From assembly GCA_964538455.1 (NCBI GenBank), contig CAZIDZ010000008.1, positions 31,598 through 95,597 on the forward strand: a DNA stretch of 64,000 nucleotides. Direction: 5' to 3'. Below are positions 34,827 to 43,563 of this stretch, piece after piece. Within the stretch, counting starts at the first letter, position 1; the number at the start of each line of letters is the position of its first letter. A program made the position numbers and the translations under genes. The notes under the pieces were generated by a model that saw only the letters and a program-made list of their open reading frames with translations, did no database searches and was not told the DNA's origin. This DNA comes from JAZDLX01 sp964538455 (GTDB lineage Bacteria; Electryoneota; Electryoneia; Electryoneales; Electryoneaceae).

Positions 34827-37109
34827 CTATTCGGATTCGAGTTTCCTCCGCTTTTCGAGTTCCCTGATTTTCAGAATCACAATGGCCAGGAAAAGAGCGA
34901 AGAGGCCCAGCGCAACCAGGAATCCTTTTCGACGAAACATGGCGTTTTCGATGCCTTTATTCCCGATGTCTTCCACTCCCTGGAGCATGGCCAATGTCTT
35001 CTGGTCCGCGGTTTTCAGCGTGTCGAGGTCGAAGAGATGTACGAGAACACGCATCTTGGTGATTTCCGAATTGGCCTTGTCCAATTGGACGAATCCGCCA
35101 TCCACGTTGACCAGGTAGGATTCCGCGAGTCGAAGCTTATCCCGCGCCTCCAGGCTTTTCGCGTCGAGCACCGTGAACATCTCATGCACCTGGTCCGGTG
35201 CGCTGCCGGGATCATGACACTTGACGCAGATACTCCCCGGTTGAGTGGAGAGCATCGCATCCGTGGGATGCTTGATGGCGTGGTGCCCGTGACAGCTGCT
35301 GCACTGCTCCATGCCCCTCAATTCAAAGATTCCGCGGTGCACTGAAAGCTTGAAGAGAGTGGCGTTGCGGACGTGGCACTGGCCGCAGACGTTGGCGATG
35401 TTATCCACTTCGGGCGGTTTCGCGCCATGATTTCCATGACAGTCGTTGCATGCCGGCGCCGAGACGTCACCCTTGTCCAACAGCGCCTTTCCGTGCACGC
35501 TTTCGCGATAATCCTCGTAGGGATTGGTCTGGATGCCGTAGGCTTTCATCAGATCGCCGTTGCCGTGGCACTTGTTGCATGTTTCGGGAACGTTCACCGC
35601 ATAGACGGGCGACAGCGGATCTTTGGCGGCACGGATCTTGTGGACGCCGTGGCAACTGACGCAGGTGGCTACGTTTTTGTCGAAGGGATTCCTGGACAAC
35701 GCCTGGCCGTGACCGCTAAGTGCGTATTGGGAGAGCTGATCCGTCGAGATTCCCGGCACAAAACCGTTCATGTATTCGGGTTTTGAATGGCAGCGGGCAC
35801 AGAACGGTCCAACGTCCGCCGGCCGTTTCGGCACTCCGATAAACCCTTCCTCCGGGCTCATCGCCTTCTCGTCCTGGAGCAACGGATTGCCGCCGTGACA
35901 GCCATCGCAGGATATTTGCTTGTCGGCGTGGACGTCGTCGCTGAATCCGGCCACCAAATCGGGGGTCAGCTCTCGATGACAGGTGATGCAGCTGCTCTCG
36001 CCAAACAATTGCTCGACCGAAGTGGAGATGTTCGAGCTCAGCTCCAGCCCCTTGTCCACCTCCTTGCGGAAACGGGCCAGGTCGAAGTAGTGGATGCTCT
36101 GGCGCGCGCGTTGGAGCTGGGTTCTCACTTGTTCGAGTATCTTGATCTGGGCATCGACGTTTTTCCCCGCTCGCTGCGCCTCGACGATCATTGCCTGGCC
36201 CTGGGTGAATTCCTTCTCGATCTTGTCCATCAATGACCGGAAAACATCAGGCGAATCACCCGGATTATGGCATTTCGAGCAAATCGTGCCCGGACCGGTG
36301 CCGAGCATTTCGACGGTAGGACTCGTGATCGAATGGCTGCCGTGGCAGGTGATACAGACTGGAACCTTTGTCAACTCCCAGACACGCTGGTGCTTCGAGG
36401 TCTTGAACGCCTTTGCTTCCCTCTGGTGGCACAGCGAGCAGGCTTCGTCGAATGAGGCCACGTTTTCGTTGTGGCTGCTGTGACTGTCGTGGCAGCCGAT
36501 GCAGGACGGCGCCGCATCGTTGTCCCTCGTCAGCAGCTCCCGTCCATGGACGCTGTTGCGGTACTCGTTGGGAATTTTGGGCGAAAGGTTGTGGCGGGCC
36601 ATCATCGCCGAATCCGCGTGGCACGCGCTGCAGGTTTGCAGCACCGCCGTTCTGTTCACAGGCGATTTGACATCCTGGATTTTGTAAATCGGATGGAATC
36701 CGTGGCAGCGTGTGCAGCCGGGAAGATCAGGATCGGGATTCTCCCCGAGCACTCCCCGATGAGGTCCCGTTCCAAGTTTTTTCACGACTTGCGTGTGGCA
36801 GGAGCCGCACCGCTTCACGGACTCCGAAGCGGTCCACGGCGGCGGCGCAAAATCCGCGGTCCCGTGCGCCGCGTCCATGTCGTCCGGAGCGGCATCGGGA
36901 TTGCCACCGTGACACCCCACACAGGGATGCTGATTGGCGGCGTGAACGTCCTCATGAAAGGCGTCCATCAATTCCGGCGTAAAATCCGAGTGGCAGGTGA
37001 TGCACGCGTCCGCCGCATACGACACCTGTCCGCCGAAAAAGAGCAGCAAGGCCGCGGTCAGCGCCAGGATCCACGTTGGCGGAACATTCATCACGTTTGA
37101 CAGCCTCAT
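34827..37109 (-). CDS. 18-heme c-type cytochrome, membrane-anchored, internally duplicated
   Basis: The protein has 760 residues from ATG 37109, with GGAG seven bases upstream. A Sec signal ends at SYAA. It has eighteen CxxCH heme sites at residues 36, 63, 101, 132, 160, 203, 224, 252, 277 and then 374, 401, 437, 483, 511, 554, 575, 603, 628. Two nine-heme halves are offset by about 338 residues, each opening CITCH..(L/F)TP(E/D)L and DVHA..Q..C.GCHGGNP and ending in a helical region. A single membrane helix (about 729-748) anchors the C-terminus, followed by a short basic tail. It should sit in the periplasm and pass electrons from the Rieske/cytochrome b pair, whose genes precede it with a 14-base gap. 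It replaces the usual cytochrome c1 or f. Confidence 0.93.
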   Translation of the reverse strand: MRLSNVMNVPPTWILALTAALLLFFGGQVSYAADACITCHSDFTPELMDAFHEDVHAANQHPCVGCHGGNPDAAPDDMDAAHGTADFAPPPWTASESVKRCGSCHTQVVKKLGTGPHRGVLGENPDPDLPGCTRCHGFHPIYKIQDVKSPVNRTAVLQTCSACHADSAMMARHNLSPKIPNEYRNSVHGRELLTRDNDAAPSCIGCHDSHSSHNENVASFDEACSLCHQREAKAFKTSKHQRVWELTKVPVCITCHGSHSITSPTVEMLGTGPGTICSKCHNPGDSPDVFRSLMDKIEKEFTQGQAMIVEAQRAGKNVDAQIKILEQVRTQLQRARQSIHYFDLARFRKEVDKGLELSSNISTSVEQLFGESSCITCHRELTPDLVAGFSDDVHADKQISCDGCHGGNPLLQDEKAMSPEEGFIGVPKRPADVGPFCARCHSKPEYMNGFVPGISTDQLSQYALSGHGQALSRNPFDKNVATCVSCHGVHKIRAAKDPLSPVYAVNVPETCNKCHGNGDLMKAYGIQTNPYEDYRESVHGKALLDKGDVSAPACNDCHGNHGAKPPEVDNIANVCGQCHVRNATLFKLSVHRGIFELRGMEQCSSCHGHHAIKHPTDAMLSTQPGSICVKCHDPGSAPDQVHEMFTVLDAKSLEARDKLRLAESYLVNVDGGFVQLDKANSEITKMRVLVHLFDLDTLKTADQKTLAMLQGVEDIGNKGIENAMFRRKGFLVALGLFALFLAIVILKIRELEKRRKLESE

Positions 37110-37123
37110 CTTCTTTCTCCGCT

Positions 37124-38221
37124 TTAATGTCCTGGAGCCACGTAGCCGAGGATCGTGAACACAACTATGAACAAGATGACCAGAATACCGGCGGTTTTCG
37201 GCAGCCAGTGGCGTTGCTCGCGGCTGGACCACCTGTCCCAGAAGGGGACCATCAACAGACCCAGGCCGCCCACGCCAAAACTGAAGAGCGCGACCACCTT
37301 TCCGCTCAGCCCGAGTATCTTGCCGGGGAAGTATTTCAACGACTGGTACATGAACATGAAATACCACTCAGGCTTGATCCCCACCGGCGTGGGATCGAAG
37401 GCGGAGGCCTTCTCCTGCAAATCGAGCGGGATGAAGACGGAATCAAAGGGATAGAACACCGCGAGAAACGCCAGCAGCAGCAGGCAGAAACTCCAGACGG
37501 CCAACTCCCGGTAGACAAAATCCGGGAAGAATCTCATCGTCTTTTCGGTCGTGTCCCCGATCGGCTTGCTGATCCCCTGGTATTGGACGAGATAGAGATG
37601 GATAGCGAGGAACAGCAGGGTGAGGCCGGGCAGAATCGCCACATGGATGGCGAAGAAGCGGGTGAGCGTCGCGCCGGACACCTCATCGCCGCCCTGCAGG
37701 AATTTCATCAGGAAATTGCCGATCAACGGAGTTACGCCGGCGATCTCGATGCCCACCTTCGTCGCGAAAAAGGAGAGTTTGTTCCACGGCAGCAGGTACC
37801 CCGAGAATCCGAAGCCCATACCGAGGAACAACAGCAACACCCCAAGAATCCAGGTCATCTCGCGGGGCTTGCGATACCCTTTAAGGAACCAGTTGGAGAA
37901 CAGGTGCAGGAACGAGGCGAGGATCATCAGGTTCGCCGACCACGCGTGCACGTTGCGGATCAGCCAGCCGAAATACACCTCGCTCTCGATGAAGTGAACG
38001 CTTTCATACGCGCTCTCCGCCGTCGGCTTGTAGTAGAGCAACAGGAACAAGCCGGTGACGATCTGCACGAGGAAAAAGAATAGGGCGATCCCGCCGAAGA
38101 AATACCAGTGAAAGTCTTTCGTTCGGGGGACGGTCTTGTGTTCCGAGTATTGCATCAGGTAGTCGATGGGAAGGCGTTCACGGAACCACGAGGCGAGTTT
38201 CGATCGTTTCTGCTCCATCAT
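37124..38221 (-). CDS. Cytochrome b subunit of a Rieske/cytochrome b complex
   Basis: This 365-residue protein fuses the b6-like N-half and subunit IV-like C-half. Paired heme ligands are visible as HAWSANLMILASFLH (His 13 apart) and HVAILPGLTLLFLAIH (His 14 apart). The quinol-site PEWY motif is present in KPEWYFMFMYQSLK. About eight membrane helices are expected. It oxidises quinol at the positive side and passes one electron to the Rieske protein and the other across the membrane. The ATG overlaps the Rieske stop by four bases (ATGA). Typical of bc-type complexes in Bacteria with variable cytochrome partners. Confidence 0.95.
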   Translation of the reverse strand: MMEQKRSKLASWFRERLPIDYLMQYSEHKTVPRTKDFHWYFFGGIALFFFLVQIVTGLFLLLYYKPTAESAYESVHFIESEVYFGWLIRNVHAWSANLMILASFLHLFSNWFLKGYRKPREMTWILGVLLLFLGMGFGFSGYLLPWNKLSFFATKVGIEIAGVTPLIGNFLMKFLQGGDEVSGATLTRFFAIHVAILPGLTLLFLAIHLYLVQYQGISKPIGDTTEKTMRFFPDFVYRELAVWSFCLLLLAFLAVFYPFDSVFIPLDLQEKASAFDPTPVGIKPEWYFMFMYQSLKYFPGKILGLSGKVVALFSFGVGGLGLLMVPFWDRWSSREQRHWLPKTAGILVILFIVVFTILGYVAPGH

Positions 38222-38676
38222 GCCCCCTGAACCGCTACGATGATTTTTCCTTTCTGGATTTCAACCCGGTAGACGGGGAGCGCGCTCGGCGGCGGCCCAG
38301 AAAGTACCTGTCCCTGCAGGTTGAACCGTCCGTTGTGGCATGCACAGAAAATCTGACCGCTGGCGTTTTCGTATTGGACGGTGCAATGGAGATGGGTGCA
38401 GACCGCGCTGAGCGCGTGGTAGGATTCGGGGGCGTTGGCGTCAACGCCCGTTCGAATGATAATCGCCGGTTTCCGGTTGAACTCGAAAATCTTGAACGCT
38501 CCCCTGGCCAGCGCGCCCACCTCCATGACCGTCATCGTCAGGTTGTTCGGCTCGCTCTGCGGCGGGGGGAGAATAAACTTGAGCACCGGATAGGCGATCG
38601 TCCCCAAGACTCCCGCGCCCGTCACCCACAGCAGGTAATCCACGAATGAGCGTCGAGTAAGCTTCTTCTCCTCCAT
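38218..38676 (-). CDS. Rieske 2Fe-2S protein
   Basis: This 152-residue protein has a Tat-like N-terminus (KKLTRRSFVDYLLWVTGAG) acting as signal anchor. The two cluster boxes are CTHLHC (Cys93, His95, Cys98) and CACHNGRF (Cys111, Cys113, His114). By family rule Cys93, His95, Cys111 and His114 hold the cluster, and Cys98-Cys113 form a disulfide. A GPPPSALPVYRVE proline loop follows. The usual Gly of CTHLGC is His here. It is the first gene of the operon with cytochrome b and the 18-heme cytochrome. Confidence 0.95.
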   Translation of the reverse strand: MEEKKLTRRSFVDYLLWVTGAGVLGTIAYPVLKFILPPPQSEPNNLTMTVMEVGALARGAFKIFEFNRKPAIIIRTGVDANAPESYHALSAVCTHLHCTVQYENASGQIFCACHNGRFNLQGQVLSGPPPSALPVYRVEIQKGKIIVAVQGA

Positions 38677-38829
38677 TCTCTCCCTCTTGCAATCCTGTCG
38701 ACCGTACTCTTTTACAGGGTGAAGCCCATGACCGTTCGCATCCGATCAGACCACGGCACCCGTGTATTCTGGAAAGGTATTGTATCCCCCGCCGATTCGT
38801 TTGATTCACATCGTGCAGGGTGATTTCAG

Positions 38830-38866
38830 AAAGCAGAAAAATGTAGTGTACACATTTTTCTGCTTT
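38830..38866. repeat. Perfect 15-bp palindrome AAAGCAGAAAAATGT
   Basis: AAAGCAGAAAAATGT and its exact inverse flank a seven-base loop in the gap upstream of the Rieske operon, where the sequence turns AT-rich. It could be a regulator site, a cruciform or a terminator-like hairpin. No T-run follows in either direction beyond the stem itself. Confidence 0.5.
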
Positions 38867-39107
38867 GAACGATCTAGATTTTCAAGTGTAACCTATTTCA
38901 TAACTTCACGTAATCACCAGTACTTAGGAGTGACTAACGCTGATTTTTTTCGCCGCGGGAGAAGCTGTCGGAGGCTCTTTTTCGCTCTCCTCTCCGCCCG
39001 CAGTTTCCACATGTATCTTTGCATCTGAACGTCTTAACGGGAACCGTTCCTCCCCCAGGCCAAGCGGCTCGGGGAAAGGATTGCCCTCCCCCCAGCACGG
39101 AGTTCGT

Positions 39108-40088
39108 ATGGACTACATCCATCTTGGTCGAACCGGTTTGAAGGTCAGCCGTCTTTGTCTCGGGACGATGAACTTTGGAGTCCACACCGAGGAGAAGGAT
39201 AGCCACCGCATCCTCGACGCCGCCCTGGAAAACGGAGTCAATTTCATCGACACCGCGAACGTGTACGGTAACATTTACGGCGGAGACCGCAGGGGAAAGA
39301 CCGAAGAGATCCTCGGCAACTGGTTTGCGGCGGACCCAAAGAACCGTGAGAACGTGGTGCTCGCCACGAAGGTGTACGGGGTCATGAGCGAGGCGGTCAA
39401 CGACCGCGGCCTCTCCGCATACAATATCCGGAAGGCGTGCGACGCCAGCCTGCGCCGGATGAAGACGGACCACATCGACCTGTACCAGATGCATCACGTA
39501 GATCGCAGCGTACCCTGGGAGGAGATCTGGCAAGCGATGGAACAGCTGGTGCGCGAGGGAAAGATTCTATACGTGGGCAGCAGCAATTTCGCAGGGTGGC
39601 ACATCGCACGAGCGAATGAAACCGCTCGACGCCGCAACTTCCTCGGCCTGGTAAGCGAACAGAGCATTTACAATCTGAACAACCGCTCGCTGGAGCTTGA
39701 AGTGCTTCCCGCCTGCCGCCAGTACGGCATGGCGGTAATCCCTTGGAGCCCGCTGGACCGTGGCCTGCTGGCAGGAGTGCTGGACAATCCGGACGGGGCG
39801 CGCCGCAAACGTGGCAGCGTCGCCGGCCGCGTCGAACAGCTCAGGCCGCAACTCGAAAAGTGGGAAGGTTTTTGCAAGGAACGGGGAGATCTCCCGGCGG
39901 TGGTGGCGCTCGGCTGGCTGCTGCATCAGCAGGACGTCACGGCGCCGATCGTCGGTCCGCGTACGCTTGAGCAGTTTGAACAGCAGCTCAAAGCCGTGGA
40001 TGTAACGCTGTCCGAGGAGGAGTTGCAGAAGCTGGATGAAATCTGGCCCGGACCGGGCGGCACCGCTCCTGAAGCCTACGCCTGGTAA
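39108..40088 (+). CDS. Aldo/keto reductase
   Basis: This 326-residue (alpha/beta)8-barrel oxidoreductase uses NADPH to reduce aldehydes or ketones. It shows YIHLGRTGLKVSRLCLGTMNFG, the catalytic Asp and Tyr in FIDTANVYG, and Lys and His in VLATKVYG and IDLYQMHHVD. The NADP region reads VIPWSPLDRGLLAG and a final IVGPRTLEQFEQQL. Resembles the YajO/Gfo-like voltage-gated-channel-beta group. I start at ATG 39108 with CGGAG seven bases before. It stands alone. Confidence 0.92.
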   Translation: MDYIHLGRTGLKVSRLCLGTMNFGVHTEEKDSHRILDAALENGVNFIDTANVYGNIYGGDRRGKTEEILGNWFAADPKNRENVVLATKVYGVMSEAVNDRGLSAYNIRKACDASLRRMKTDHIDLYQMHHVDRSVPWEEIWQAMEQLVREGKILYVGSSNFAGWHIARANETARRRNFLGLVSEQSIYNLNNRSLELEVLPACRQYGMAVIPWSPLDRGLLAGVLDNPDGARRKRGSVAGRVEQLRPQLEKWEGFCKERGDLPAVVALGWLLHQQDVTAPIVGPRTLEQFEQQLKAVDVTLSEEELQKLDEIWPGPGGTAPEAYAW

Positions 40089-40237
40089 ACTCCCGCCGGA
40101 TCAGCCGGCGGCTTCGTCCCGCCTGCCCGAAGTAGAATCCAAGGACCGCGAGGATTCGACCCCCCGGATGAATCCGGAGTGGCCGTTTCAGCACGCCTGA
40201 GCGTAGCCATGAGGGTCGGAAACACTTCCTTACTCGT

Positions 40238-41146
40238 TCAATTATGCCACGTGATGAACACGGCGTTCGTGTCTGGCCTGGCGACGATGGAACTGTCCGA
40301 GAGGGCAATGGCGTTGAGCGTCCAGGCATCCTGCATTACGGCCAGGCTATCCAACTGACGGTCGTCGATCTGCGTGTACTGCCTCCTCATTGCCGCAGCT
40401 TCGGCAATTACCACTGAATCCGCGACCTCGGTTTCAGGGGTTCGCGGCAGCCAGCCAATCCTGCGTTGCAGCGCCATCGCCATACGCCGGATGTACTCCA
40501 CGTCCACCGTATACCTCAGGGGCATCGGGATGATCGAAACGAGCAACGCCATTTCGTGCGGCGTCAGTTGGCTGAGGTTCTTTCCGAAATGGTAGTAGGC
40601 TCCGGCCTCGACGCCGAAGAAGCCCGGCCCCATCTCGATAACGTTCAGATAGAGCTCCATGATCCGTCGTTTTCCAAGCAGCCGTTCGAGCAGCACAGTG
40701 AGCACCGCTTCGCGGAATTTTCGCGTAAGGCTCCGTTTCGGTGAGAGAAACAGGTTCTTCGCGAGTTGCTGCGAGATCGTGCTCGCTCCCGCCCGGACAT
40801 GGCCGCTTTTGATGTTCTTCTCCGCGGCCATACGGATCCCTTCCCAGTCGAATCCGTGATGAGTCCAGAAGCCGTCATCTTCCGCCCCGACGACAGCGAC
40901 GGGCAGCTCCGGCGGCATCGAATCCAGCGGCACCCACACCCGGTGGATCAGGTAGGGCAGGTTCCGCCGCTGAGCCTGCCGCACACGGATCCTCATCAGC
41001 GCTGTGGTTTCTGGATTGTGCTGTTTCAGGTGAAGGACCTGGAGAGCCGAGACCGAGAGGGCAAGGACGCCGGCCGCGGCCAACGCCGCGAGCAGAGTCA
41101 GAAAGAAGCGCAAACGTATCCGCAAATGCGGGCCACTGGACGTCAT
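40238..41146 (-). CDS. mtgA: Monofunctional biosynthetic peptidoglycan transglycosylase
   Basis: The protein has about 302 residues. An N-terminal membrane anchor (about 12-37) is followed by a GT51 domain with the family motifs: AEDDGFWTHHGFD carrying the catalytic Glu, GASTISQQLAKNLFLS, KFREAVLTVLLERLL and KRRIMELYLNVIEMG. It polymerises glycan strands from lipid II on the periplasmic side. No transpeptidase domain follows; the C-terminal 80 residues are family-variable. The start may be ATG 41146 or a GTG/ATG up to 41167; neither has a strong ribosome site. Confidence 0.92.
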   Translation of the reverse strand: MTSSGPHLRIRLRFFLTLLAALAAAGVLALSVSALQVLHLKQHNPETTALMRIRVRQAQRRNLPYLIHRVWVPLDSMPPELPVAVVGAEDDGFWTHHGFDWEGIRMAAEKNIKSGHVRAGASTISQQLAKNLFLSPKRSLTRKFREAVLTVLLERLLGKRRIMELYLNVIEMGPGFFGVEAGAYYHFGKNLSQLTPHEMALLVSIIPMPLRYTVDVEYIRRMAMALQRRIGWLPRTPETEVADSVVIAEAAAMRRQYTQIDDRQLDSLAVMQDAWTLNAIALSDSSIVARPDTNAVFITWHN

Positions 41147-41234
41147 TTGGAGTTCCGCGCTGAGCACAGCCGGTTTTGCCGCGTCAAATCACCCGTGAGC
41201 GCAAAAAATACGAAAGGCGGCGCCCATTTTCACC

Positions 41235-42350
41235 TCACTCCCGCTCAAGGAGAGCTACCGTTTCCACGTGGGGAGTCTGCGGAAACATGTCGAAGGCAAG
41301 AACTTCCCTCAAGCGGTACCCCTCCAGCGCGTCAAGGTCTTCGGCAAAGCTCCGAAGGTTGCAGGAGACGTAAATGATCCGTTTCGCGCCAAGGCGGACC
41401 AGTTTTCGAGTCACTTTAGGGGCGAGACCGCTACGTGGAGGATCGACCACCACGGTGTCGGGTACGGGTCCGTCGTAAAACGCCAGAAAGTGGTTAGCGT
41501 TGTCGTGGATGAAGTCAGCTTGCACGCCGTTTTGTTCAGCATTGATCCGCGCGAGCCGAATATTCTCCTCAAAGACCTCAACACCGACCAGCCGGTCGAT
41601 CCGGTCAGACACGGAGATGCCAATCGCACCGAGGCCGCAGAAGAGGTCCAGCGTGAATCCACGTGCGTGCTCGGCGATGAAATCGAACATACTATCCACG
41701 AGCAGCAAGTTGTTCTGGAAAAACGCATTCGGGCTGATCCTGAATTCCCTGCCGCGGACGTTCTGGACAATCGTTTCCGCACCAATGATCCTGTGAACGA
41801 CGCCGACGGATGTGTCGCCGGATCGCGGCTGGATAGACCAGACCGCGGACTCGCATACCGTGGCCAGCCGCGCCAGCAACGGCTCGACGCCGCTGTTCTC
41901 GGAGGCTGTCACGGCGATCGCCATCAACTGATCGCTACTGAAGGCTTGACGGAAAGTCAGGTAGCGGAGGTCGCCGCTTTTGGTCACCAGGTTATAGGTA
42001 TCAATCTCGAATTCGCGGATCCATTCGTGGAGTGATGCCAGCACACTCGCAACCCTCGGCTGAACGAGGTGGCACTCGCTCAAACCGACCACGCTTTTCG
42101 CATCCCCGCGCTTCCTTAATCCCACCTTGCCGAAAGCAACAACGTAATCCATGCGGTGACGGTAGCCGTAAGGCTCGGGACTCGGGACGATGCCGACTGT
42201 GCGGCTCAGCGTACGGCTGACCTGCTCCGCTTTGGCCGCAAGTTGATCAGCGTAGGGAACATCCTGAAACGCGCACCCGCCGCATTCGCCGAAGTGGACG
42301 CAGCGGGGAGTGGCGGTCCTTGGCAGCGTGTCCGGAAGCTGCAATACCAT
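41235..42350 (-). CDS. rlmD: 23S rRNA (uracil-5-)-methyltransferase, RlmD/TrmA family
   Basis: This 371-residue SAM-dependent methyltransferase has an N-terminal iron-sulfur Cys set, CVHFGECGGCAFQ, with a fourth Cys in ECHLV. The class I methyltransferase half has TLDLFCGLGAIGI, VVVDPPRSGLAPKV, the catalytic IYVSCNLRSFAEDL and FPQTPHVETVALLER with the general-base Glu. The family makes m5U in 23S rRNA or tRNA. It lacks an N-terminal TRAM domain, so the exact position modified is uncertain. It is followed by mtgA about 90 bases downstream. Confidence 0.9.
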   Translation of the reverse strand: MVLQLPDTLPRTATPRCVHFGECGGCAFQDVPYADQLAAKAEQVSRTLSRTVGIVPSPEPYGYRHRMDYVVAFGKVGLRKRGDAKSVVGLSECHLVQPRVASVLASLHEWIREFEIDTYNLVTKSGDLRYLTFRQAFSSDQLMAIAVTASENSGVEPLLARLATVCESAVWSIQPRSGDTSVGVVHRIIGAETIVQNVRGREFRISPNAFFQNNLLLVDSMFDFIAEHARGFTLDLFCGLGAIGISVSDRIDRLVGVEVFEENIRLARINAEQNGVQADFIHDNANHFLAFYDGPVPDTVVVDPPRSGLAPKVTRKLVRLGAKRIIYVSCNLRSFAEDLDALEGYRLREVLAFDMFPQTPHVETVALLERE

Positions 42351-42738
42351 GGCCGGTCCTTACGATAAGTTGTCGCGCTAACGAGCGACAGAGATATATT
42401 CCACACCCTGATCCGAAATGGGCGGAGATACCGATTTAGAGCATTTCGAACCCGGAAATCATCAAGCATATAAACAAATTACAAAACTCAAATAAGGTTC
42501 TCTCTGATTCTTCGCGAGAGCCAAAAAACATCAATATTCATCGTACAAGACTCTGTTCCATGGATTTGATTGCTAGAGCAGCTATAGCGGAGGGGCAATG
42601 TTTCACAGCGTCCTTCCGTCTGTTTCATACCATCCATTCTCAAACGGCTCTTCGCCCCCGTTCGCTACTCTCCGGCCAAGGTAGGCGTTTCGCCTGCCGC
42701 GATTCAATCTCAAGCTGTGCGGTGGAGTAAACAGCAAA
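42351..42738. other. Intergenic region
   Basis: No gene is supported. The stretch 42460-42560 is AT-rich. A six-base stem TGTCGC/GCGACA at about 42369-42386 lies close to the methyltransferase start. Confidence 0.45.
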
Positions 42739-42760
42739 GCGCCCGGCTGCCGCCGGGCGC
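42739..42760 (-). terminator. Terminator of the small conserved gene
   Basis: The stem GCGCCCGGC/GCCGGGCGC with a four-base loop lies about 50 bases after the stop codon. On the minus strand it is followed by TTTGCTGTTT. Confidence 0.65.
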
Positions 42761-42810
42761 CATAAAGCGCGGGAATGACACAAGGATAGCGCCGTCGATC
42801 CATGAGCGGT

Positions 42811-43083
42811 TTAGTTCTTAGCGGTCCTTTCCACCTTGCGGAACATCACGGGGATGTTTGTTTCTGTGGGATTGCCGATCTGCACGAGCTGCCAATCTTT
42901 CCCGTAGTCATTGATCATGCGGCGCAGGCACTCGACACGGATTTCGGTCGGCTCTTCGCAGTCCTCCCAATCCATGATCTCCACACGGTAGGTGTAGGTC
43001 TTCTTCTTGCCGTTAACCCGGACATCGATCTCGATGGTGTGCTCGGCATCCAGCGGTGGCAATTGAATGGTGATCCCGGCCAT
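42811..43083 (-). CDS. Small conserved hypothetical protein
   Basis: This 90-residue protein has a strong ribosome site (GAAGGAGGAG) before ATG 43083. It is acidic and soluble, with likely beta strands TIEIDVRVNGKKKTYTYRVEI, an Asp/Glu-rich WEDCEEPTE turn and a helix ECLRRMINDYGKDWQLVQ. No family recognised with confidence. It has its own terminator, so it is probably expressed alone. Confidence 0.72.
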   Translation of the reverse strand: MAGITIQLPPLDAEHTIEIDVRVNGKKKTYTYRVEIMDWEDCEEPTEIRVECLRRMINDYGKDWQLVQIGNPTETNIPVMFRKVERTAKN

Positions 43084-43563
43084 CAGCCCTCCTCCTTCAC
43101 GGCTCACGAATCCGCAGACAGACCACGTCCGCCGGTCTCGGACGGGAAAACGGGACTCAAGCAAGATAACTCACCCAAGAGAGCACTTACCAATTCTATG
43201 CCAAAAGATTCTCATAATAAAAACAGGTGTTTAGCGGATACCTCCGAGCTGCAAAAAAAGAGATATGTACGGCTACGCTACACGAAGCCGTCCGTTACCG
43301 GGCGTGATTAGCCTTCGATCTTGCCTGGTTTGAAAGGCAATCCAGGTCACTCGGCAATTCCAGCGTTTGTGTGGATTCCCTGGTTCAACCGGGGGATGAC
43401 TTAAAAGGCCGACAGCGACGACCAGGATCGGCAGGATTCCGTCCGTGGATCGGGCGTCCCTGCCCGCGTTGTCGAATGAACGGCCGAGTCCACCACGAAG
43501 GACCCTCTACTGTGTTCAAAATGAAGAGGTCGCGTTTAGAACAACCTGGCGCGGCGGGTGAGG
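43084..43563. other. Intergenic region, nothing recognised
   Basis: About 480 bases lie between the small conserved gene and the end of the NtrY-like kinase gene. No protein-like frame or RNA gene was seen. Confidence 0.5.
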
